In this document: positions 44,330-51,825 of the stretch, one piece after another
Numbering within the stretch: the first letter of the stretch is position 1
How the letters are laid out: each line of letters opens with the position of its first letter
From: Thalassorhabdomicrobium marinisediminis
Lineage (GTDB): Bacteria; Pseudomonadota; Alphaproteobacteria; Rhodobacterales; Rhodobacteraceae
Length of the DNA: 64,000 bases
Direction: 5' to 3'
NCBI RefSeq assembly: GCF_003072065.1
Contig: NZ_QCYG01000008.1
Span: 1-64,000, forward strand
Made by a program: the position numbers and the translations under genes
Notes under the pieces: model-generated
What the model was told of the DNA's origin: nothing
What the model saw: the letters and a program-made list of their open reading frames with translations, nothing else
Databases searched by the model: none

Positions 44330-45115
44330 TTATGCGTGTTGAGACGAAACCGAGACCACCTCGCCCACCATGTAGGAGGCATAATCCGAGGCGAGGAACA
44401 TGATCACGTTGGCGACCTCCCAGACCTCGGCGGCGCGGCCGAACGCCTCTTGCGCGGCGAGGGCCTTCAGTGCCTCTTCCGGGGCGGACCGGGCCAGGAA
44501 TTCGTGCATCGCGATGGAGGGAGAGACCGCATTGATGCGGATGCCGTGTTCCGCCGCCTCAAGCCCGGCACACCGGGTCAGCGCCATGACGCCGGCCTTG
44601 GCGGCGGCGTAATGCGCCTGCCCTTTCTGCGCCCGCCAGCCCAGCACCGAAGCGTTGTTGACGATTGCCCCGCCTTGGCGCTGGGTCATATGCGGCAGCA
44701 TCGCACGGGTCATCCGCATGGTGCCGGTCAGGGTCACGTCGAGGACCCGGGCCCATTCGTCGTCTTCCATCTCGACCACGGGTTTCAACCCGCCAAGGCC
44801 TGCGTTGTTCACCAGAACATCCGTGCCGCCCAACTTGTCTTCGGCGCAGGCGACGAGCGTCTGCACCTCCTCCTCCTGGGTGACATTGCACAGTTGGCCG
44901 AAAACCTCGCACTTGGTGTCCAACGCCTGCAAGTTCGCGACCGCCTGTTGCAACCGGCCTTCGTGGATGTCCGAGACCATCACCGCGCGCGCGCCCTCTT
45001 CGACTGCGCGGCGGGCGGTGGCGAACCCGATCCCCTTGCCAGCGGCGGCGGTGATCAGCACGGACCGCCCCGTGAGCAACCCGTGACCGGGAACATAATC
45101 TGGTATCTGTGTCAT
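44330..45115 (-). CDS. ipdF: IpdF-like SDR (hydroxy-HIP-derived CoA dehydrogenase)
   Basis: 261 residues. LITAAAGKGIGFATARRAVE is the atypical cofactor motif (TAAAGxGIG) that also marks M. tuberculosis IpdF. NNAGLGGLKPVVEMEDDEWARV, NNASVLGWRAQKGQAHYAAAKAG and INAVSPSIAMHEFL, with the C-terminal LASDYASYMVGEVVSVS, match my recollection of IpdF nearly block by block. IpdF acts on the 5-hydroxy group of HIP-derived CoA thioesters. Its start overlaps echA20 by four bases. Confidence 0.88.
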   Translation of the reverse strand: MTQIPDYVPGHGLLTGRSVLITAAAGKGIGFATARRAVEEGARAVMVSDIHEGRLQQAVANLQALDTKCEVFGQLCNVTQEEEVQTLVACAEDKLGGTDVLVNNAGLGGLKPVVEMEDDEWARVLDVTLTGTMRMTRAMLPHMTQRQGGAIVNNASVLGWRAQKGQAHYAAAKAGVMALTRCAGLEAAEHGIRINAVSPSIAMHEFLARSAPEEALKALAAQEAFGRAAEVWEVANVIMFLASDYASYMVGEVVSVSSQHA

Positions 45116-45885
45116 GCCTTGTCCTTCTTGGAAAAATCAGCCGTCGCGCCGGTGGCGACGAAAGCGTCCCGCGTGGCTTGACTTTCGGCGGTCAGATAGG
45201 CCTGCGCGGTAAAACCCTGTTCCCATCGGTAGGCGCGTTCAAGATCGATGGCCTCAACCCCGTTCAGGGATTCCTTGGCGAGTGCGATCATCGTGGGGCT
45301 TTTCGCCGCGACCTTGCGGGCAAGGTCCAGCGCGGTCTGCCGCAACGCGTCGCGCGGCACCACGTCCGCAATGCCGCCCCATCGGGCGGCCTCATCCGCG
45401 GTGATCGCATCGCCGGTGTAATACATCTTGCGCACCAGTTGCAGCGGCAGCATGCGACCGAGATGGGCGCCGGCCCCAAGGGCACCGCGGTCAACCTCGG
45501 GCACACCCAACGTCGCATCCTCGGCCAGCACGACCATGTCCGCCGATCCGCAAATTCCGATCCCGCCGCCAAGAACGAACCCGTGGGCGGCCACGATCAC
45601 CGGCGCGCGGCCTTGATGAATGGCGCGGAACGTTTCCCAATTGCCCTTGTTCACGTCGATGATGCGTTCCGGGTGGGCCTGCAGTTCCTTGATATCGACC
45701 CCGGCGCAGAAGCCGCGGCCCTCGGCCCGCAGCACGATCACCCGTGTTTCGGCGTCGGCGTTCGCAGCCTCAACGGTGCGCGCCAGCAGGAACCAGCCCT
45801 GACTGTCGAGCGCGTTGACCGGCGCGTGGTCAATGACGATTTCGGCGATGTTGTTCTCTACGCTCAGGCGGATCGGATCAGACAT
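45112..45885 (-). CDS. echA20: EchA20-like ring-D hydrolase (crotonase family)
   Basis: 257 residues. DHAPVNALDSQGWFLLARTV, ILRAEGRGFCAGVDIKELQA, VLGGGIGICGSADMVVLAED and LGVPEVDRGALGAGAHLGRML agree closely with remembered M. tuberculosis EchA20. EchA20 hydrolyses the last five-membered ring (HIEC-CoA to COCHEA-CoA); ScdY is the Comamonas counterpart. It overlaps ipdC by eight bases and ipdF by four, so these three genes are tightly coupled, as in other HIP clusters. Confidence 0.88.
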   Translation of the reverse strand: MSDPIRLSVENNIAEIVIDHAPVNALDSQGWFLLARTVEAANADAETRVIVLRAEGRGFCAGVDIKELQAHPERIIDVNKGNWETFRAIHQGRAPVIVAAHGFVLGGGIGICGSADMVVLAEDATLGVPEVDRGALGAGAHLGRMLPLQLVRKMYYTGDAITADEAARWGGIADVVPRDALRQTALDLARKVAAKSPTMIALAKESLNGVEAIDLERAYRWEQGFTAQAYLTAESQATRDAFVATGATADFSKKDKA

Positions 45886-46975
45886 GGGTAGCCTCCTGTG
45901 TATGGTCCCGTGATAGCGCCGTCAGGGACGCGATGCGTGCGATGGCGTCGGCCTCGATCCCCGAAATCAGCGCCTCGCAGCTTTCCAGCTCGTCGATCAG
46001 GGCGGCCACCTGCCCCGAGGGCAACAACCCGGCGTCCGTATCGCCCTTCACCAGACCACGCTGCACCAGCGTCGGCAGGTTGGGTGCCTGAACCGTAGCC
46101 GCGAAAGAGCTGTCGTCACTACGGGCGGACCGCCATGCAAGGCGCAGCATGTCCGCCACCCCCATGCCGTTGGCACGCCCATAAGCAAAACCGTGGCGCA
46201 GGCTGGCCATCAGACGGGCCGGACCGCTCATGCCTTCGAGGTGTTCGAGCTTGTCGTTGGCGATAAACCGTTGCGGCAGACCGTCCACCGCGCGGGTGAC
46301 GCGGATCACCGACGGATCGCCGGTTTGCAAATAGACCGCGAGCGTGTCGCGGGCGACCGGGCTATCCGTGGTCAGCAGGAAACGGGTGCCCATGGCGATG
46401 CCCTGTGCGCCCCAGGCCAGCGCCGCAGCCAAGCCGCGCCCGTCGTGGAACCCTCCGGCGGCGACCACCGGCACATCGACCGCATCGAGCACCTGCGGCA
46501 AGAGCAGTGACGTGGGCACCGCGCCGGTATGTCCACCCCCTTCGCCCCCCTGCATGGTTATGATGTCCGCGCCCAGCTCCACCGCTTTGACCGCATGTTT
46601 CACAGCCCCTACGGTCGGCATGCACAGGATCCCCGCAGCCTTGAATTTCGCGATCGTGGCGGCGTCCGGACCCCGTCCATAGCTGACCGCGCGGATGCGT
46701 CCCGCGTGGTTCAGAATCGCCGATATGATCTCGTCCGCATTGGGCTGGAACATATGAAAGTTGACGCCGAACTTGCCGTCACATCCCGCCTCGACCTCGG
46801 CAATCTGTGCCTCGACCTGACCGGGCGGGATCGACGCTCCGGCTAGAAACCCGAACCCGCCCGCACGGGTGGTCGCGATGACCAGTTGCGGCTCGGCCAC
46901 CCAGCCCATTGCGGTTTGCACGACGGGCACGCGGCACCCCAAGAGGCGCGTCAGGTCCGTATTCAGCCCGCTCAA
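45878..46975 (-). CDS. ipdC: IpdC-like flavin-dependent oxidoreductase (nitronate-monooxygenase fold)
   Basis: 365 residues of the NPD/2-nitropropane-dioxygenase TIM-barrel family. VPVVQTAMGWVAEPQLVIATTRAGGFGFLA binds FMN; MQGGEGGGHTGAVPTSLLLPQV, VVAAGGFHDGRGLAAALAWG and GIAMGTRFLLTTDSPV complete the FMN-phosphate site. Position between echA20 and an SDR fits IpdC (Rv3553), the HIP-pathway flavoenzyme acting before EchA20. Known family members include fatty-acid enoyl reductases and nitronate monooxygenases, so the function rests on context and remembered similarity. Confidence 0.85.
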   Translation of the reverse strand: MSGLNTDLTRLLGCRVPVVQTAMGWVAEPQLVIATTRAGGFGFLAGASIPPGQVEAQIAEVEAGCDGKFGVNFHMFQPNADEIISAILNHAGRIRAVSYGRGPDAATIAKFKAAGILCMPTVGAVKHAVKAVELGADIITMQGGEGGGHTGAVPTSLLLPQVLDAVDVPVVAAGGFHDGRGLAAALAWGAQGIAMGTRFLLTTDSPVARDTLAVYLQTGDPSVIRVTRAVDGLPQRFIANDKLEHLEGMSGPARLMASLRHGFAYGRANGMGVADMLRLAWRSARSDDSSFAATVQAPNLPTLVQRGLVKGDTDAGLLPSGQVAALIDELESCEALISGIEADAIARIASLTALSRDHTQEATHV

Positions 46976-47727
46976 TGGAACACCCGCCCGCCATTCACCA
47001 GCAGGGTCTGCCCCGTGATATAGCGCGCCTTGTCCGATGCCAGAAACAGCACTGCGTTGGCGATATCCTCAGGCTCGCAAATCTGTTTCATCGGCACTGC
47101 ATCGCGGGCGCGTTCGAAACTGTCGCGGGGGATCGCCTGCATCGCGCGGGTGTTCGTAGGCCCGGGACAGATCGCATTCGCGGTCATCCCGAAGGGCCCG
47201 ATTTCGCGCGCAAGGCCACGGGTAAAGCCCAGAACCCCGGACTTGGCAGCCGCGTAATCCACGCAGCCCAGATCGCCGTTGAACGCGCTGTCCGACGCAA
47301 TCGAGACGATGCGCCCGGTACCACGCTCTTTCATTCCGGCGACGACTTCGCGGGTGCAATGCACCGCCGCCCGCAAAGAGATGTCGAGGACGAAATCCAG
47401 CGTGTCATGCTCGGCTTCGGAAAAAGGCGACATGGCGCCGCGGGCGGTTTGGCCCAGATTGTTCACGAGAACATCGACGGGCCCCAGAGCGTCAACCGTG
47501 CCCGAGAACGCCGCAACGATGGTCTCGAGCTTGATAAAGTCGCCCTGCAGCGTAAAGACCTCGGCCCCTAGCGCCCGTGCCTCTTGCGCGGTCTGGTCCA
47601 GCGCGTCGCCGTCGATGTCGAAAATCGCGAGTTTGGCGCCCTGCTCGGCAAAGCCGAGCGCTATGGCCCGTCCGATCCCGTGGGCCGCGCCGGTGATCGC
47701 GACCACCTTTCCGTCAAAATCCTTCAC
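46972..47727 (-). CDS. SDR-family oxidoreductase
   Basis: 251 residues. VVAITGAAHGIGRAIALGFAE binds the cofactor, the Asp in AIFDIDGD suggests NAD(H), and NNLGQT is the structural motif. SIASDSAFNGDLGCVDYAAAKSG carries the catalytic Ser, Tyr and Lys. The ATG overlaps the stop codon region of ipdC and the SnoaL-like gene by four bases on each side. A 2-hydroxy- or 3-hydroxyacyl-CoA dehydrogenase role is plausible. Confidence 0.85.
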   Translation of the reverse strand: MKDFDGKVVAITGAAHGIGRAIALGFAEQGAKLAIFDIDGDALDQTAQEARALGAEVFTLQGDFIKLETIVAAFSGTVDALGPVDVLVNNLGQTARGAMSPFSEAEHDTLDFVLDISLRAAVHCTREVVAGMKERGTGRIVSIASDSAFNGDLGCVDYAAAKSGVLGFTRGLAREIGPFGMTANAICPGPTNTRAMQAIPRDSFERARDAVPMKQICEPEDIANAVLFLASDKARYITGQTLLVNGGRVFH

Positions 47728-48272
47728 GTCCTGTCCTTTCGTTCGAAGGCGCGGGCCAGCAGGGGCACCACGCGGTAGCTTGCATCTTGCGGACCCGCCG
47801 CGCCACGCTCCGACGTCGCCGCGGGATCGTCATAGTCGCCGGGGTCCGCAGGCCGCCGATCCACCCAGTCCAGGACCACGTGGCGCGATCGGAAATACCA
47901 GGCCCCGCGGCGGCGCACGTAGGTGTCCAGACTGCGCGATCCGGTGATTACATGGGTCGCGTTCGGGCCGTTGGTGCGGTGATAATTGAGCTTGTGAACC
48001 TCGCCCTCGGCGTGATCGCCATCGATTTCGAAAGCGGTCTGCAGGACGTAATGGGCCGTCGCCTCATAAGCGGTCAGTGCGCGCTCGACATAGGCGATAT
48101 AGCCATCCACCGGGCCGTCGTAACCCCGCCCGTGGGTGTCGGTTCCGTCGGGCGCGTAAAGCGCGCGCAAAAGATCAAGGTCGCGTCGGTCCACCGCGCG
48201 CGAATAGGCCCCGACCAAGCGTTCAAGCGCGTCGACGTCCGCAAGGGTCTGCAGGTCATGCGGTCGCATCAT
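47724..48272 (-). CDS. NTF2/SnoaL-like protein
   Basis: 182 residues beginning MMRPHDLQTLADVDALERLV. VGAYSRAVDRRDLDLLRALY and AWYFRSRHVVLDWVDRRPAD follow the layout of SnoaL_4-type cone-shaped proteins (ketosteroid isomerase superfamily). An Asp-rich DGTDTHGRGYDG loop may form the active site. The ATG overlaps the end of the fused FadE gene by four bases. Family members are isomerases, dehydratases or small hydroxylation partners; this is one of three such proteins in the cluster, and the specific reaction is unknown. Confidence 0.78.
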   Translation of the reverse strand: MMRPHDLQTLADVDALERLVGAYSRAVDRRDLDLLRALYAPDGTDTHGRGYDGPVDGYIAYVERALTAYEATAHYVLQTAFEIDGDHAEGEVHKLNYHRTNGPNATHVITGSRSLDTYVRRRGAWYFRSRHVVLDWVDRRPADPGDYDDPAATSERGAAGPQDASYRVVPLLARAFERKDRT

Positions 48273-50542
48273 GTTGCGGCGCCGCGCGGCTCGCGGGGCA
48301 TGTTTAACCCCTGCTCCGCAATGATGTTGAGCTGGATCTCGGAAGTGCCGCCGTAGATCGTATCCGCACGGGAGAACAGATAAAGCTGCTGCAGGCGGCG
48401 CACCTCGGGGTTGTCGGACCAGACCGAGGCTGTCTCGCCCAGAACGTCCATCGCCAGATCGCCCAGCGCGCGGTGCCATTCGGACCACTCAAGCTTGTAG
48501 CCCAGCATCTCCGGCCCGGCGCGCCCTTCGGCCTGGGCCTGCAGCATCGCCTGCGCACCGTGACGCATTGCGCGAAGTCCCGCCCAGGCACGCCCCAGAC
48601 GTTCGGTCAGATGGGCGGCGTCGGGCTTGCTTCGCGCCACTGTCACCACCTGGTCAAGCTCGCGCGCGAAGCCCATCTGTTGGCCCAACGTGGAGATTCC
48701 GCGCTCGTATCCCAACAGCGCCATGGCGATTTTCCAGCCGTCCCCGATCCCGCCGATCATGTCGGCGGACGATGCGCGCGCGCCGTCGAAGAAAACCTCG
48801 TTGAATTCCGCCGCCCCGCCCATCTGGGTGATCGGCCGGATCTCGATCCCATCCTGGTGCAGAGGCATCAACAAGAACACCAACCCCTTGCGGCCGACGG
48901 AGCCTTCCTCGGCCCGCGCCAGCACGAAAATCCAGTCGGACACATGTGCCAGCGAGGTCCAGATCTTCTGCCCGGTCACCAGCCAGTCGCCCGTTTCGGG
49001 ACACCGGCGCGCCTTGGTGCGGATCGCGGCAAGGTCCGATCCGGCGCCCGGTTCGGAATAGCCCTGCGCCCAGAAGGTCCGACCTTCGAGGATGCCGGGC
49101 AGGTGCCGGTCTTTCTGGTCCTGCGTGCCAAAGGCCACGAGCGTCGGAGCCACAAGTCCTTCGCCGATGTGGCCCATCCGACCCGGACCGCCCAAACGCG
49201 CGTATTCTTCATGGAATGCCACCTGATCGGCGACGCTCATGCCGCGTCCTCCGTCCTCTTTCGGCAAGCCCATGCCGACCCAGCCGCCGTGGGCCAACTC
49301 GGCCTCCCATGCTTTTCGCAACTCTACCTCGGCATCGCCGTCCCCGGCGTGGCCGCGGTCGATCAAAGGCGCGAACCGGCCTGTCAATTGTTGTGACATC
49401 CAAGTGCGCACGTCGCTGCGAAACGGCGTATCCTCGACCTGCGGCAAGGTGGGGATATCACCGTCCAGCAGGGCCTGACCGATTGCGGTAAAGGTCTGCT
49501 GCGGCGGCTTTGGCCAGTTGAGCTGCGCGCGGGCGCGCTTGAAAAACATATGCGGCGCATATTCCCAAGTCACACCCACGCCCCCGTGAAGCTGCACCGC
49601 TTCAGAGGCGACAGCGGCCTGCACCTCGCGCGCCAAGGCCCACGCGGCCCGCCCTTCGTATCCGGCGACCGGGTTCCCGGCGGCCGCGCCGTCAATCAGC
49701 GCATCCAGCGCATTGAGTGCAACGAACTGCGCCGCCATGCGATGTTTGATCGCCTGGAACGACGCAATGGTGCGACCGAACTGGCGCCGCTCGGACAGGT
49801 ATTCCGCTGTCAGATCGAAACAGCCGCGCGCCGCCCCGGCCGCTTCGGCCGCCAGCGCGACCGAGGCGCGATCCAGCGCGGCCTGCAACGTCGCGCCGCT
49901 CCCCAGCAGCGTGTCTTGCGGCACGGCAAACCCGGTGAAACGCATCGCCATGACCGGGCGCGTGGGATCGAAGGCGTCGCACGCGGGCGCCTCGGGCCAG
50001 TCCCGCAGGGCGAAGACGACCGGTTGCCCTTCAAGGCAGGCCGGAACCAGCAACATATCAGCGCCCGGACCGTGCTGCATCGGACCGACGTCGCCGGAGA
50101 GCACGTAGCTGTCCTGTTCGGCGGTGGCAGTGACGCGGTCGCTTGAAAAACAGGCGAGTGTGGCGCGCAGCTTGCCTTCAGCGATCTGACCAAGGAGCCC
50201 GTTCGCCCGGCCTTGCTGCGCATCGGCCTGTGTGCCTTGCGCCAACTGGCGCAGCACTTCGCCCGCCACACCAACGGTGGACACAAAAGGCGCGGGCGAC
50301 AGCACCCGGCCCACTTCACGGGCCAGCGGCACAAGTGCCTCAAGCCCCATATCCAGCCCGCCGACCTCTTCCGGCAGGGTCACACCGCAAAGTTGCAGAT
50401 CCTGCGCGAGCCCGTCCCAGACTGCGGCATTGACGGCACCGTCATGGGCCTGTCGCGCCGGGGCCAACCCGCCGGCCCCGGCCAGGAACCGCGCCACCGC
50501 GTCACGTATCATCTGGATTTCGTCTGTCATCGCGCCATCCAT
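48269..50542 (-). CDS. Fused two-domain acyl-CoA dehydrogenase (second half FadE30-like)
   Basis: 757 residues. Residues about 1-375 are an acyl-CoA dehydrogenase-like domain (LPEEVGGLDMGLEALVPLA, SERRQFGRTIASFQAIKHRM, VQLHGGVGVTWEYAPHMFFK). Residues about 380-757 are a second, complete domain (WVGMGLPKEDGGRGMSVADQ, FWAQGYSEPGAGSDLAAIRT, QKIWTSLAHVSDWIFVLARA, TIYGGTSEIQLNIIAEQGLN) closely like mycobacterial FadE30. FadE30 dehydrogenates 5-OH-HIP-CoA. Mycobacterial FadE34 is a comparable natural two-domain fusion. The start at 50542 follows AGGGCGG; 50530 is the alternative. It heads the seven-gene unit ending in maoC and faces operator site F. Confidence 0.87.
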   Translation of the reverse strand: MDGAMTDEIQMIRDAVARFLAGAGGLAPARQAHDGAVNAAVWDGLAQDLQLCGVTLPEEVGGLDMGLEALVPLAREVGRVLSPAPFVSTVGVAGEVLRQLAQGTQADAQQGRANGLLGQIAEGKLRATLACFSSDRVTATAEQDSYVLSGDVGPMQHGPGADMLLVPACLEGQPVVFALRDWPEAPACDAFDPTRPVMAMRFTGFAVPQDTLLGSGATLQAALDRASVALAAEAAGAARGCFDLTAEYLSERRQFGRTIASFQAIKHRMAAQFVALNALDALIDGAAAGNPVAGYEGRAAWALAREVQAAVASEAVQLHGGVGVTWEYAPHMFFKRARAQLNWPKPPQQTFTAIGQALLDGDIPTLPQVEDTPFRSDVRTWMSQQLTGRFAPLIDRGHAGDGDAEVELRKAWEAELAHGGWVGMGLPKEDGGRGMSVADQVAFHEEYARLGGPGRMGHIGEGLVAPTLVAFGTQDQKDRHLPGILEGRTFWAQGYSEPGAGSDLAAIRTKARRCPETGDWLVTGQKIWTSLAHVSDWIFVLARAEEGSVGRKGLVFLLMPLHQDGIEIRPITQMGGAAEFNEVFFDGARASSADMIGGIGDGWKIAMALLGYERGISTLGQQMGFARELDQVVTVARSKPDAAHLTERLGRAWAGLRAMRHGAQAMLQAQAEGRAGPEMLGYKLEWSEWHRALGDLAMDVLGETASVWSDNPEVRRLQQLYLFSRADTIYGGTSEIQLNIIAEQGLNMPREPRGAAT

Positions 50543-50606
50543 TGCCGCCCTACCACCCTGCTTTTGGGATTTGTGACGAGAGATACCACCGGCGCAAGGC
50601 CCGGCA

Positions 50607-50622
50607 TCGTCCGAACTGAGGA
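50607..50622. promoter_or_regulatory. Regional operator, site F (imperfect)
   Basis: TCGTC-CGAACT-GAGGA, with one mismatch to the palindrome in the right half. It lies between the divergent fused FadE operon (minus) and the NTF2/OYE operon (plus). Confidence 0.62.
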
Positions 50623-50641
50623 TGCCGCAACGCCGCCCCCC

Positions 50642-51190
50642 ATGCGAGGCAGGATCACACAACATTGCAAACACAACATTGCAAGAGGTCGCGCCCTGTC
50701 CGTAACGCTTGAAGAACTCGACACCCGTCTGTCCCGTCTTGAAGACAGACGCGAGATCGAACAGCTCATCGCGAGCTATGGCCCCGCTGTCGATACGCTG
50801 GACGCAGCGGGCATCGCGGCGCTTTGGACGGCCGATGGCAGCTATGGCATCGGGCCGGACGTGATCCTGTCCGGTGCGCAAGAGGTCGCGGGCATCGCCA
50901 CGCTCGACCAGCATCAGGGCTATGTCCGGCAGGGCTGCGCGCACATCCTGTCACCGCACCGCATCGATATCGACGGGACCGAAGCCACGGCGCGGGGATA
51001 TTCCATCGTGCTGCTGCACGATGCGGCAACCGGCCAATGGCGGATCGAACGCGCCAGCGCCAACCGCTGGCGCTTGCGAAAAGGTGCAACGGGCTGGCAG
51101 ACGGTCCATCGACAGGCCGACCTTCTTGACGGCGCAGAGACTGCGCGCGCCCTTCTTGGATGGGCCGAACCAACAGGAGCAACCAGATGA
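50642..51190 (+). CDS. NTF2/SnoaL-like protein
   Basis: Up to 182 residues. The conserved part begins LEELDTRLSRLEDRREIEQL and continues IASYGPAVDTLDAAGIAALWTADG, typical of SnoaL_4 proteins. The start is unclear. The only nearby ATG (50642) has no Shine-Dalgarno sequence and its leader contains the 14-bp tandem repeat, whereas a CTG at 50696 lies seven bases after GAGG. The latter would give 164 residues and a cleaner N-terminus. The gene overlaps the next NTF2-like gene by four bases (ATGA). Function is unknown within the ketosteroid-isomerase superfamily. Confidence 0.72.
   Translation: MRGRITQHCKHNIARGRALSVTLEELDTRLSRLEDRREIEQLIASYGPAVDTLDAAGIAALWTADGSYGIGPDVILSGAQEVAGIATLDQHQGYVRQGCAHILSPHRIDIDGTEATARGYSIVLLHDAATGQWRIERASANRWRLRKGATGWQTVHRQADLLDGAETARALLGWAEPTGATR
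50657..50684. repeat. Perfect 14-bp tandem duplication
   Basis: ACACAACATTGCAA occurs twice head to tail (50657-50670 and 50671-50684), 35 bases right of operator site F. It overlaps the presumed leader of the plus-strand NTF2-like gene. Confidence 0.85.
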
Positions 51191-51825
51191 GCGACGACAC
51201 GACCCGGGACATTCTTGCGCGGCTCGACCGCATCGAATCCCGCGAAGAGCTGCGGCAGCTTCCGGCGAAATACGCGCTGGCGCTCGACATGCGCGACATG
51301 GACGCACTAGTAGGCCTGTTTCCCGAAGACGTGCGGGCGGGCGGCGGCAAGACCGGCCGCGGGGCGCTCAAGGCGTGGTTCACCGAAACCCTCAGTCAGC
51401 AGTTCGACGGCACCTCGCACCATGTGGGCGGCCAGATCATCGAATTTCTCGACGCCGACACCGCAGTGGGCATCGTCTATTCCAAGAACGAGCATGAGAC
51501 CGGCGCGGAGTGGGTCATCATGCAGATGATGTATCACGACCGTTATGAACGCATTGAGGGCCGCTGGTATTTCCGCAGCCGCCAACCGCTCTATTGGTAT
51601 GCGACGGACCTTAACAAACCGCCCATCGGCAACCGCAAGATGCGCTGGCCCGGCCGCGAACCCTATGAGGGGAATTATCACAACCTGTTCCCCAGTTGGG
51701 CCGCTTTCTGGTCGCGGCGCGATCAGGGCGACAGCCTTCCAGCGGTGGCCGACCCCGCGCCGCTTGAGCAATTCATCGAAACCATGCGCAAAGGAAATGA
51801 AGTGGAGAACATCCGTGTCCGGTGA
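51187..51825 (+). CDS. NTF2/SnoaL-like protein
   Basis: 212 residues. DILARLDRIESREELRQLPA, then KYALALDMRDMDALVGLFPE, then SHHVGGQIIEFLDADTAVGI and the C-terminal EGRWYFRSRQPLYWYATDLN follow the SnoaL_4 pattern. The C-terminal 50 residues (PFEGNYHNLFPSWAAFW-like) are longer than in small members. The ATG at 51187 follows AGGAG. It overlaps both neighbours, so the two NTF2 genes and the flavoenzyme are made together. A heteromeric NTF2 pair is possible. Confidence 0.8.
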   Translation: MSDDTTRDILARLDRIESREELRQLPAKYALALDMRDMDALVGLFPEDVRAGGGKTGRGALKAWFTETLSQQFDGTSHHVGGQIIEFLDADTAVGIVYSKNEHETGAEWVIMQMMYHDRYERIEGRWYFRSRQPLYWYATDLNKPPIGNRKMRWPGREPYEGNYHNLFPSWAAFWSRRDQGDSLPAVADPAPLEQFIETMRKGNEVENIRVR

